This document shows positions 1-7,501 of a stretch of 11,594 bases of DNA, in pieces. The stretch covers positions 1 through 11,594 of the forward strand of contig JANBPT010001263.1 of assembly GCA_027575765.1 (NCBI GenBank), given 5' to 3'. Source of the stretch: Tieghemiomyces parasiticus (Eukaryota; Kickxellomycota; Dimargaritomycetes; Dimargaritales; Dimargaritaceae). A model generated the notes under the pieces. The model had not been told where the DNA came from. It did not search any database and saw only the letters and a program-made list of their open reading frames with translations. Position 1 is the first letter of the stretch, and each line of letters opens with the position of its first letter. The position numbers and the translations under genes are program-made.

Positions 1-1131
1 CGCTCTATAAGTCCGCAGTCGGCACAAGCCGAGGCCCATCGCAAGCATTCGTGCCCTGGACTAATGCGGCCCTTTCCTTTTAAGGGGGAGTGGTTTAAAA
101 TAAGAACCTGTTTATGCATACTTTACGTAAAGGTGCAGGTGGGTGTTAGAAAAGGGTTGGTGGGGACTCTAGCTCAGATGGTACGACTAGGTTGGGGATA
201 GGCGAGATTATATTGGATATTAACTAATGGGGATGATCGACGGAACGGAACCCCCTGATTCCCCTTTATCACTGTGTGTATCGTAAATCACTCGCCACCC
301 TTGATTTCAAACAGTGCTCCCCAAAATTTTTACCGTTTTCTACCTACCAACCCTCCCCCCTTATTTCTTATATTTCCACATCCTGGCCAGTAACTCAATC
401 CCCCGATATGACTTTATACCCTCTTTGCTGGGACCGATTCCTTGCGTCCTGGTCCATCTAAGGCCACCAGCCGGTTGTGGCGCGTTTGGTAGCATGCATG
501 CCATCAACTCACGGGCGCGGTTTGGCAGCGGCGGTAGTATATTTACCGTGGCGATCAGGCTGTGAATGATTTACGGGTATCAGACGACGTACCTCAACTC
601 CGAGGACCAGCCTAGATTGCGTCATCCCTGTTGTTGACGCTAGATGGACAATTTTTTTTTAGTCCATATCATAGCCACCGTATGGACACCGAACCTATAT
701 CGCCTAATATAATGTCATGGGTAATCTTCCCGCGGTGCTTTAATAGGCTCGCTCAATTGCTGATTTATTTGGTTCAAGCTGGGGCGTGTTTCCTATCCAA
801 TTCAGGACCACAAGGATAGGTAGGACTCAACTGACGTTTTGTACTTTTATGGACCACACGGAGAATCATGTAACATTTAGCTGGCTTATCGCAAAGATTT
901 ACGAGATTGAATTTTTTTATGATGGAATGGATATAATGCCTTGAATAAGTAGAAGTAGCTCGAGTAGGAAAAGAAAAGGGGGGAGCGAAACACAACACGC
1001 TGACTGAACACGAGAAATTGAAAAGAAACCCGTTAAATCAAATGATCGCCCGGTCGCACGTACAAAAGGTAGGAAAGAGCATGGACATAACCAGCTCAAT
1101 AATGGTAAACGGGGGGGGGGAGTTTCACCCT
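1..1131. other. Gene-poor left flank; no recognisable gene
   Basis: No reading frame here encodes a protein I recognise, and frames longer than about 80 codons lack coding character. Plus-strand frame 1 is open from the left edge to a stop at 196-198, and frame 3 from the edge to a TAA at 81-83. Either could be the last codons of a gene lying further left, but neither peptide is recognisable. The stretch includes a T9 run (652-660) and a G10 run just before the UTP5 stop codon. On the minus strand, an AATAAA-type signal (plus-strand TTTATT at 764-769) lies about 363 bases past the UTP5 stop, rather far for its poly(A) site. UTP5 3' UTR presumably occupies the right end. Confidence 0.6.
1111..1120. 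repeat. G10 homopolymer just 3' of the UTP5 stop
   Basis: Ten consecutive G on the plus strand are read as C10 on the UTP5 coding strand, 11 bases after its stop codon. It is one of four G/C runs of eight or more in the window, all close to gene ends. Confidence 0.9.
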
Positions 1132-3525
1132 CTACTGGTCCTCATCAGAATCTTCATCAGAATCGTCATCGGAGCTCTCGTCAGTGCTCACTTCCATAGC
1201 TTCGGCATGATTTTCAGGAGCCATATCCGAGTCCTCGTCGGAGTCTTCCTCAGATTCTTCATCAGAGTCATCCTCGGATTCCTCATTGGGGTCTTCCTCA
1301 GATTCCTCATTGACGTCGTCCTCGGATTCCTCGTCGCTGTCGTTGGCAACCGACCGCTGAGTTTTACCTGTGGCGCCCAGGTTGTCCAAATCGTCCACCA
1401 CAGCCTCTTCATCATCCGACTCGACACCGTCAATCGACGAGGCATACTCATCGCTATCGTCATCGTGGGCATGCTCATCATCACTGCTATCCTCACTTAG
1501 GTAGCCAGCCCAAGCACGCACGGGAATGGCGTCCTCATCGACGGCAATCATTTCGTCGCGAACCGGGGTGGGTTCGACTTCACCAGCCAACCGCTGCAAC
1601 TTGATCTGCCGGGAAACCAGTTCGAGACGGCTGTGGAGGTCGATGACGGCCGGGATCAAACGACAACGGGTATCAAGGGCCTGGTAGAGGGCGCGGAGGT
1701 GCTGGTCCATGCCCGGCAGGGAAACCAGGTAGGCCGTGTGGAGGGCCAAGAGGTTCTCCACCCATAGGAAGAGGGTGCGGAGAGTCACCTTGTCCTCGCT
1801 CACCGTCGGCTTAGCAGCCGACGCGGCGGTAGAAGGGACGGATGGAATACGGCCCACCAGTTCGTGGACGAGAGGAATCACGTACTGCGGCGGCAAGAGA
1901 GCAACCGTCTGGCTGACGTACCGGGACGAACTAAGGACCCGATTGATGATACTGTAATCGCTGGTACGGAGCCCTTGCGCTAGAAGGGAGCTCAGACTCC
2001 CTGCGGCCGCACCCAGGTCGGTGGAACCCGCGGCCGAGGTAATGGCGGAACCGCTGGCCAGTGTAGCATCGGTGGGCGTGGTGGATTCGCCGGATTTCTT
2101 CATCATGTCGCGGAGCCGGTCCTCGATAGTACGGTCGTCCTTCTTTGCGCGCGCGGCCGCTGCGACCTTCTCGTTACCATATTCCTCGCCTACCAGGTAG
2201 TCGCCACCAATTCCGATGGAGGCCCCAGAGTCGACAAGGAGATTTTGAGTCTGTCGCTGGCTGGCAAATTTCCTCTGCATGCTGAAACCGGAATTGCCGC
2301 TACGGGCGATCTCAACTTTGACCGAACTGGTACATTGGTGGGTGATGGCCGTGAGCCACTGATTCTGGGGGTTAACGATGGCGAACTCGCTGAAGAAAGG
2401 GCGGAGATGCAGCCCCGTGGCGACGTAGATCGATAGAACTTTCGACTTGGCGTGGAGCCGGGCGTCGAGGATGGGGACCCTCGTGATATTGGCGGCGATG
2501 TCCCTTTTGGTCGTTTCAAGTTTAACCGTCAGGTCGGGCTTATGGGCCAGAAACTTGGATTTGGCGCCCGTGGGTTTCGCGCCGTTGCTTTTGGCGGTGG
2601 TGGTAGCGACAGCCTCGCTGTCGTCCTTGATCTGCTTGACGACATCGCGCCAGGCGTATAGGGCCCGTTGAGCTGTACCCGCGAGGACGTGACCAGCCTT
2701 ATGGCACACATCGAGGTGGGTGATAGGGTGGGACAAGGCCAAGGTGGCGGCGGGAGCGTCGCGAGACCGGTCCTGTTTATCACCCGCGACGTGCCACACG
2801 TTGACGAACCGGTCACCAGTGGTCACCACGAACAGGTACTCCGCGTCAATGCTGAAGATCAGCCGGTGGACCGGTTTGGGGCAGCGCGGCAAGCTCACCT
2901 GGACTTTAAGATCGGTGGTGTCTAGGATCTTGATTGAAGACCCGCCCACCGCGATCCGGCCGGCCCAGTTCACGATGGCCAGTCGGCTCGGATTGGCCAC
3001 ATCGACCTCGGCCCGCTTGACTTCCTTGCCAGTCACCAGGTCCCACTTGATCAGCCGGCCATCGGCCCCCAGAGAGTAACCAAACTGACCTGCCGCCTCG
3101 AACAGGAAATCACGCACCGCACCCTTGTGCACATGGTTACCGCCGAGTGACCGAACAACGGTTTGGGTGGTGGGCGAGTAGAGTAGCACCGTACCATTAT
3201 CGCAACACAGCGCAGCCACCGTGTTCCTGTTGTCCGACAGCACCTTGGTCTGGGTCTGGTTCTGGGTTGAGGTAGCAGCTTCGATAATACCCCAGGCTAT
3301 CCGGGTCAGCTTTGTCTCGGCCGTGGAAAACTGGGCCAGGATGTCACCGTCGAGCAGATTCATGCAGGTGAAATGGCTGATTTTACCTGCTTGGCTAAGG
3401 GTACCAAACCGGCTACCGTCCAGGTCTAGGACAGCCTCAGGGGCAGTGTTCTTAGGCCTCTCGACCTCAGGGGTATTATGGTCCTCATCGGCCGCCATGG
3501 GCCGCTTGGGCGTTTTTGCCACCAT
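1132..3525 (-). CDS. UTP5: Utp5/WDR43-like SSU processome subunit (UtpA/t-UTP complex)
   Basis: This 797-residue protein looks like the fungal Utp5/WDR43 orthologue. That protein belongs to the nucleolar UtpA (t-UTP) complex, which binds the 5' external transcribed spacer of pre-rRNA and starts assembly of the small-subunit processome. Residues about 30-300 carry WD-type blades, visible as GTVLLYSP (111-118), GRLIKWDL (157-163 region), RFVNVW (239-244) and a YAW motif near 290. A link containing TIEDRLRDMM (466-475) leads to a Utp12-type helical domain at about 510-645, with the signature LFLWVENLLALHTAYLVSLP (585-604). Residues 676-797 form a highly acidic Ser/Asp/Glu tail. Yeast Utp5 and human WDR43 are roughly 640-680 residues, so the tail accounts for much of the extra length. 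The start has G at -3 and +4, and no upstream in-frame ATG precedes a stop. Met10 is a possible alternative. No intron is needed. Family assignment is strong; UTP5 rather than another Utp12-domain WD protein is likely from the overall layout. Confidence 0.88.
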   Translation of the reverse strand: MVAKTPKRPMAADEDHNTPEVERPKNTAPEAVLDLDGSRFGTLSQAGKISHFTCMNLLDGDILAQFSTAETKLTRIAWGIIEAATSTQNQTQTKVLSDNRNTVAALCCDNGTVLLYSPTTQTVVRSLGGNHVHKGAVRDFLFEAAGQFGYSLGADGRLIKWDLVTGKEVKRAEVDVANPSRLAIVNWAGRIAVGGSSIKILDTTDLKVQVSLPRCPKPVHRLIFSIDAEYLFVVTTGDRFVNVWHVAGDKQDRSRDAPAATLALSHPITHLDVCHKAGHVLAGTAQRALYAWRDVVKQIKDDSEAVATTTAKSNGAKPTGAKSKFLAHKPDLTVKLETTKRDIAANITRVPILDARLHAKSKVLSIYVATGLHLRPFFSEFAIVNPQNQWLTAITHQCTSSVKVEIARSGNSGFSMQRKFASQRQTQNLLVDSGASIGIGGDYLVGEEYGNEKVAAAARAKKDDRTIEDRLRDMMKKSGESTTPTDATLASGSAITSAAGSTDLGAAAGSLSSLLAQGLRTSDYSIINRVLSSSRYVSQTVALLPPQYVIPLVHELVGRIPSVPSTAASAAKPTVSEDKVTLRTLFLWVENLLALHTAYLVSLPGMDQHLRALYQALDTRCRLIPAVIDLHSRLELVSRQIKLQRLAGEVEPTPVRDEMIAVDEDAIPVRAWAGYLSEDSSDDEHAHDDDSDEYASSIDGVESDDEEAVVDDLDNLGATGKTQRSVANDSDEESEDDVNEESEEDPNEESEDDSDEESEEDSDEDSDMAPENHAEAMEVSTDESSDDDSDEDSDEDQ
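1219..1338 (-). repeat. 24-bp tandem repeat encoding the acidic tail of UTP5
   Basis: Residues 730-769 of the UTP5 product are five consecutive eight-residue units: SDEESEDD, VNEESEED, PNEESEDD, SDEESEED and a diverged SDEDSDMA. The repeat is in frame, so slippage would change tail length without breaking the gene. Ser followed by acidic residues fits casein kinase 2 sites, which is inference. Read on the opposite strand, the repeat gives a spurious hydrophobic frame. Confidence 0.85.
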
Positions 3526-3885
3526 TTCGAAATGCGTGAGGAGGCTGTGAGCGAAAGGTAGGCGGGGGTTGAAGGGAGGGGGTAAAAGGAGCGGAGGGAA
3601 AGGTCGATAGAAAAGTGGCCGAGGGGTACGACGCTGACCGTTGAAAGGGGTTAAGCTGCTAACTGCGTAGTTCGAGGAAAGAGCGGGCTCCGGGTGTGAC
3701 GTGCGTTGACGGCTTGGACGGGTTCGCGACTAAAGTACGATTCGGGCTTGCGAAGTATGTGGGATTCCGCCGAGCTGTAGAACAAACTAGACCGAGGAAC
3801 CTTGGAGAATGTGTGGGCAAGGCGAAATGCGGCGATCGGGGAGGCACTAGCACGGAATCGAAGGTAGCGGCCCAGCCCCGGCGAG

Positions 3886-3899
3886 CCCCCCCCCCCCCC
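3886..3899. repeat. C14 homopolymer upstream of UTP5
   Basis: Fourteen consecutive C on the plus strand read as G14 on the UTP5 coding strand, about 360 bases before its ATG. Such a run is very unlikely by chance at this base composition and is prone to length change and to sequencing error. Confidence 0.9.
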
Positions 3900-4134
3900 A
3901 CAGAATAACCACAGCCGCAAGTTGCATTGCCGCCGTTGTTTTTTTCACGCTTCTTTTTTCTTATTCTCGGCCTTCGATCTGTCCTAGTCAGTCTAATCTT
4001 TTTCCTTTTTTTTTTGCGTTGGCAACCTTACCATTACTCCTTATGCACTCAAAACTTTTTTGTGAGCAGCGGTCTCTAGTACCAATCACTAGTCTCCCAC
4101 CAGATTGTGCCACATTACCCGGACCTCACTATAG

Positions 4135-4142
4135 TCACGTGA
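4135..4142. promoter_or_regulatory. E-box palindrome TCACGTGA
   Basis: A full eight-base palindrome with a CACGTG core lies about 610 bases upstream of UTP5 and 1.1 kb upstream of the EGF-like gene. In fungi this is the site type bound by Cbf1/Pho4-like bHLH factors. A single eight-base match can occur by chance, so its function is a guess. Confidence 0.3.
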
Positions 4143-5276
4143 TATCGTATCGCTGCCTATTAGAAATTGCCTGCGAGTTCCATCAACTTGGAAAAGCGCC
4201 CCGTCTAGGCGGACTGACAGTAGTGCTGAGGGGTGCTCTTGTGAGCTTGATTACCTTGAGAAGGGGGTGGGGTCACCGCCCATAAAAACCGCCGGCTTGA
4301 TTGCAACGATACTACCTGGTGATCGGTCACAGGCATAGCACTGCAACGCACTAGTAGCGTAATGCATGATAGCTACCTATAAGGCTGCTGGTGGCTGTCA
4401 TTTTTACCAGTCAGCCACGCCGGGGTGTCAGGCTACAATGTTTCCGGAGGTCAACGGTACCTCGGCGACGGGAGGGAGCACTCTATGATGCTGACGCAAC
4501 AGTTAGACGTAAGTAAGCTTGGACGGTCGTAAGGTAGCACCGTTCACCGCGCGGTTTAATCAATCACCTCTCCGTTAGCTTACTATTCCCTCTGAACAAA
4601 GCCTCTGGTGGAGGAATCTCGCACATCAATCTGCCAGCTCACCCTCGTCCCTCCTGCCAACCCCTAAATATCCGGACTGAGTCCAGACTGTATGGCCAGG
4701 AGGTCTTCATGCTCGCCGATTAGGTGGCACGTATGATTTCCTCTACATCCAAACGGGGTGATCTCATGTCTTATGTGCTATTTACACCCTGGCGTACGGC
4801 ATGGTGCTGCAAGCCTCTCACTCTTGCGGCACAGGGGAAGAATGGTGAAGTACCAAGGCTGCAAAACATGGCCAGGTCGGGCTCCCAAACGGCTCGGCAA
4901 TCGTGGGCCGTCAGACGTTTAAAGGGCGATGGAATGCACCCACCCGTCCTCTCAGTCGAATAGCATGAATACTTCCGCTCTCGTGGCCATATGCCCTGCC
5001 TCTTTGCTTACACCGTTCTTGCCGCGACTGCAATCCACTACGCATATTAACGCCGACCTCTTGTAACCTAGTTGTGGCTATATCTGACTGTATGGTTCGA
5101 TGGCTTCGACCACCTTGCGAGCTCCGTAAATCCTCGTTGCAACCATAGCGCCCAGCAAATACTAAACCTCTGCGCCCGAACCCCACGACTGCTACCCTTT
5201 GCGTGTACGGCAAGTCACGGTTACACCTCATAAGCTCGTCACCCTTCCCCTTGACCCCCACACCCTTCGGAACACA

Positions 5277-6272
5277 ATGACCCTTGACGGTGGCGACGAC
5301 TACGACGAAAAAGCCTCACACCGGGACTCGACTAGTACGTTGGGCAAGTCCCCGACGATACTGGCCGAACCCCTAATGGCGAGTGGACGCCGTAATGTGC
5401 GAGCGCTCGCTCTGAACGAGCAGTGTTTTAATACCTCCACCCGGCTTTCCATACCGGTGCGGACCCCAAGTTTCCACCAGGCCAGCCAGAGCTGCCAGTT
5501 ACCCCCGGCTTATCACCCATCAACAATGCATCCGCCCCCGGTTTCCTATGCCAACGCCGAGCTCGACCCTGAAATCGAGGTCGCCATCTGCCCTTGGACC
5601 CAGGCGTCACAAGCCATTATGGCCCCTCCCGATCCCCAGGATCGTGGCGGGGACCACCCTCCCCGTCACTGCCGCCGGCCTGCCGATCCGGCCAACGCCA
5701 CCACGACCCCGATGCTGGTCTCAGGGGTCTCGATTACCCACGCGGGTTGGTATGAAAAAAGAAGCCGTGAACCCCCCGGTAGGGCTGAACTGGTTAATCT
5801 CTTTGGGAACTCTCGCGAGGGATACACAACGGCCGGTCCCACCGCTCGAAATCGCGCCGGCAAGGCGACTGCCGGTTGGACGACCACATCGGGTCTTCTC
5901 CCTCCCCGTCCGCCGATGCGAGCCAGCATCATGGACGACACCAATCACTGTTCGTCCGCCGTGGTCGACCTCCGACCCCACTCCTGGTTTTGGAACCGTC
6001 ACCCGGCGTTCTGGTTAGGTCTGGTGGCGGTAATTTTGGCCGCGTCGGCGACTATAATTACTGCGGCATGGGAGTCCAGCGACTATGTGTGTGCTCGTGG
6101 GCCTGGTCGACAGGTTCCGTTGTGTCAGATTATCATTAACGCTCAGTGTCACCCGACCTTGGCGTGCCAACATGGCGGCTCGTCGCATCTGACTTATGGC
6201 GGTGAATGCGCCTGTACCTGCCCCCTCGGGTATACGGGTAGCACATGTGGCGTGGATGCATCGGCCACGTGA
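5277..6272 (+). CDS. Type II membrane protein with C-terminal EGF-like domain
   Basis: This gene encodes 331 residues from the first in-frame ATG, which has A at -3. The frame stays open further left to a TTG at 5199, but that is not a credible nuclear start. Residues 1-241 are polar, Pro-rich and low in predicted structure, with PPxY-like and PPRPP stretches. Residues about 242-265 are one hydrophobic segment (AFWLGLVAVILAASATIITA) preceded by RH and followed by acidic residues, which favours a cytosolic N-terminus and an outside C-terminus. The last 65 residues hold eight cysteines. Six (283, 291, 297, 313, 315, 324) fit the EGF pattern, ending CxC-x8-C with PLGYTGSTC; Cys272 and Cys311 may form an extra disulfide. 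I recall filamentous-fungal membrane proteins with a similar CxCxC EGF end, but cannot name a characterised orthologue. Its role is unknown; a cell-wall or surface function is inference. It converges on the pyridoxal kinase gene. Confidence 0.75.
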   Translation: MTLDGGDDYDEKASHRDSTSTLGKSPTILAEPLMASGRRNVRALALNEQCFNTSTRLSIPVRTPSFHQASQSCQLPPAYHPSTMHPPPVSYANAELDPEIEVAICPWTQASQAIMAPPDPQDRGGDHPPRHCRRPADPANATTTPMLVSGVSITHAGWYEKRSREPPGRAELVNLFGNSREGYTTAGPTARNRAGKATAGWTTTSGLLPPRPPMRASIMDDTNHCSSAVVDLRPHSWFWNRHPAFWLGLVAVILAASATIITAAWESSDYVCARGPGRQVPLCQIIINAQCHPTLACQHGGSSHLTYGGECACTCPLGYTGSTCGVDASAT

Positions 6273-6348
6273 CGTCTAGTTACCCCGCGTTTCCAGCCGT
6301 TGGTGCTACCTTCAGTTGTTATAGACTCGGTACTGCGACAGGTTCTCG

Positions 6349-6356
6349 CCCCCCCC
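6349..6356. repeat. C8 homopolymer 3' of the EGF-like gene
   Basis: Eight consecutive C on the coding strand begin 77 bases after the EGF-like gene's stop. This resembles the C10 run read after the UTP5 stop on its own coding strand. Confidence 0.85.
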
Positions 6357-6425
6357 ACAAGCTCGCGCCCATTTCTCTGGTACGGCTTTAATATACGCTA
6401 ATCGATTTTCAGTAAACTCTGGTAA

Positions 6426-6431
6426 TTTAAT
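6426..6431 (-). promoter_or_regulatory. Possible poly(A) signal ATTAAA for pyridoxal kinase
   Basis: Plus-strand TTTAAT reads ATTAAA on the minus strand, about 80 bases downstream of the pyridoxal kinase stop. A second copy lies at 6387-6392. Fungal poly(A) signals are loose, so this is only a candidate. Confidence 0.25.
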
Positions 6432-6508
6432 GTAACAAGGAAGGTGCAATTGGAACAGGGATGCCTGGCGTGAGGTCCAATTGTAAGCGAGGGTAAGTAG
6501 ACCGAACG

Positions 6509-7501
6509 TTATAGGTGTACGGGCTGGTACCGCAGCTCGGGCGACTCGATATCGCCCTTGCTCCGGATCAGGCTCAACTCACAGTGCCGCACCAGTTCAG
6601 CGGGACGCCGCGATCGTGGGAGATCCGGTTGGAACTCCACTCCGGCCGCACGCTGGGCGTCCAAGGTACGCCGCATCACAGCTGCCATGGTAGACAGTGC
6701 CGTCGCGCACGCCAGCGCCAGGCGTTCTGACTCGTCGGGTGCTGCGACCCGGGCCTCGTGTCCCGTGAAGTGGGCCAGGAGCAGTGCACAAAACAAGTCA
6801 CCGGTGCCCGTAAAGTACCCGTCCAGCTTGGGAAAATCGATACGAAATAGCGTGTCCTTAGTCGATCCCTCCTCCTCGGTCACGATCCGCTGACTACCAA
6901 ACAGATGTAGCTGACGACCGCCTTGGTCGGAAGTAGCGGCTGGTCGGTCTTCGAGCTCACAACTGGTCACCACAACGTTGGGAACGCCAAGGTCGTGCAA
7001 GTGGGCCACGGCTCGCCGCAGGTCGGCCTCGGTGCGGACGGTGGTATCGGTGAGCCGCTCGAGTTCAAACTGGTTCGGGGTGACGAGGTGGGCAAGCGGC
7101 AGCAACGTCCGCTTATACAGACCAATCATGCTCTCGGGGACGTAGAGGTGGCCATCATCGCCAAGTACAGGGTCCAGCACATAGCACATATGCGGGTGCC
7201 GGGCGCGCAATTGGTCCAAGATGGACCGAACTACGGTGATGGATTCCGGGTTGCCCATATACCCGGTCAGCAAGTGAGTATAGTTGTCGAGGCCGTTGAG
7301 CCGGAGGCCTTCAAAAAGGTCGAGGACCGAGGCCGGATCGGTGCGTTGACCCTTCCAGACATTAAACCCCGTGTGGTTGGAGAATTGGACCGTGTTGATG
7401 GCGTCCACATCGAAACCGAGCAGCTGCAGTGGGAAGGTCGCCGCTTTGTTGCCCACGTAGCCCGAGACGACGTGCGACTGAATGGAGAGGACGCGCGGCA
7501 T
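6509..7501 (-). CDS. BUD16: Pyridoxal kinase (PdxK/BUD16 type)
   Basis: The 330-residue product is a ribokinase-superfamily pyridoxal kinase, which phosphorylates pyridoxal, pyridoxamine and pyridoxine with ATP to feed the pyridoxal-5'-phosphate pool in the cytosol. The N-terminal block RVLSIQSHVVSGYVGNKAA (3-21) and FSNHTGF (40-46) match the substrate pocket. LDPVLGDDG (109-117) and TPNQFELERLT (141-151) are hallmark motifs of the family. FTGTGDLFCALLLAHF (230-245) holds the anion-hole GTGD with the probable catalytic base Asp235. The C-terminus keeps the family-like ELSLIRSKGDIESP (308-321). Length is normal for eukaryotic enzymes (about 310-330), with a modest insertion near 181-215. The ATG has C at -1 and A at -3 (CACC context), preceded by a pyrimidine-rich leader. 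The frame is uninterrupted and every key motif is present, so it should be active. The yeast name BUD16 is used by homology. Confidence 0.95.
   Translation of the reverse strand: MPRVLSIQSHVVSGYVGNKAATFPLQLLGFDVDAINTVQFSNHTGFNVWKGQRTDPASVLDLFEGLRLNGLDNYTHLLTGYMGNPESITVVRSILDQLRARHPHMCYVLDPVLGDDGHLYVPESMIGLYKRTLLPLAHLVTPNQFELERLTDTTVRTEADLRRAVAHLHDLGVPNVVVTSCELEDRPAATSDQGGRQLHLFGSQRIVTEEEGSTKDTLFRIDFPKLDGYFTGTGDLFCALLLAHFTGHEARVAAPDESERLALACATALSTMAAVMRRTLDAQRAAGVEFQPDLPRSRRPAELVRHCELSLIRSKGDIESPELRYQPVHL

Larger units (their letters stand above)
3526..5276. promoter_or_regulatory. Divergent intergenic region between UTP5 and the EGF-like gene
   Basis: This 1.75-kb stretch lies between two start codons facing away from each other, so it should hold both promoters. 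Next to UTP5 (3545-3600) the minus strand is strongly pyrimidine-rich. Further out lie a C14 run (3886-3899) and a T-rich block (about 3938-4015, including T10 at 4006-4015), which is a poly(dA:dT) tract of the kind that disfavours nucleosomes in fungal promoters. The palindrome TCACGTGA at 4135-4142 is an E-box of the bHLH (Cbf1/Pho4/USF) type. The leader before the EGF-like ATG (about 5239-5270) is also C/T-rich. I see no convincing gene; short frames here are unrecognisable. Confidence 0.55.
6273..6508. other. Short convergent intergenic spacer with 3' signals
   Basis: These 236 bases separate the stop codons of two genes that run toward each other. They hold a C8 run (6349-6356), an A/T-rich patch (about 6388-6435) and an inverted repeat (CAATTGGA at 6447-6454 against TCCAATTG at 6476-6483). 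On the minus strand ATTAAA occurs at 6426-6431, about 80 bases past the pyridoxal kinase stop, and could be its poly(A) signal. The two 3' UTRs must lie very close or overlap. Confidence 0.5.

Noticed and set aside
1018..1500. 160-codon plus-strand frame encoding an apparently very hydrophobic, membrane-like protein
   Set aside because: It is exactly antisense to the Ser/Asp/Glu repeat tail of UTP5. Reverse-complemented acidic and serine codons give Phe, Leu, Ile and Val, so the hydrophobicity is an artefact.
3651..3920. 89-codon minus-strand frame with a faintly mitochondrial-presequence-like start
   Set aside because: It begins with TTG, runs through the C14 tract and lies in the UTP5 promoter region; no homology is recognisable.
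4485..4514. Short ATG-ATG open stretch followed by a perfect GTAAGT donor, as a possible first exon of the EGF-like gene
   Set aside because: Splicing is phase 0 here, but the only acceptor-like AG after the last upstream in-frame stop of the EGF-like frame (5214) is out of phase. The ATG at 5277 already has a good context.
4519..4535. CGTAAGGTAGC-like patch resembling a conserved large-subunit rRNA segment
   Set aside because: The match is about ten bases, and the flanking sequence does not continue the rRNA.
4911..5261. 116-codon minus-strand frame upstream of the EGF-like gene
   Set aside because: It has no recognisable motif, lies across a probable promoter and overlaps the CT-rich leader.
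5548..6018. 156-codon plus-strand frame overlapping the EGF-like gene
   Set aside because: It is in another frame of the same Pro-rich GC-rich stretch, has no motif, and lacks the membrane segment and ordered cysteines that support the chosen frame.
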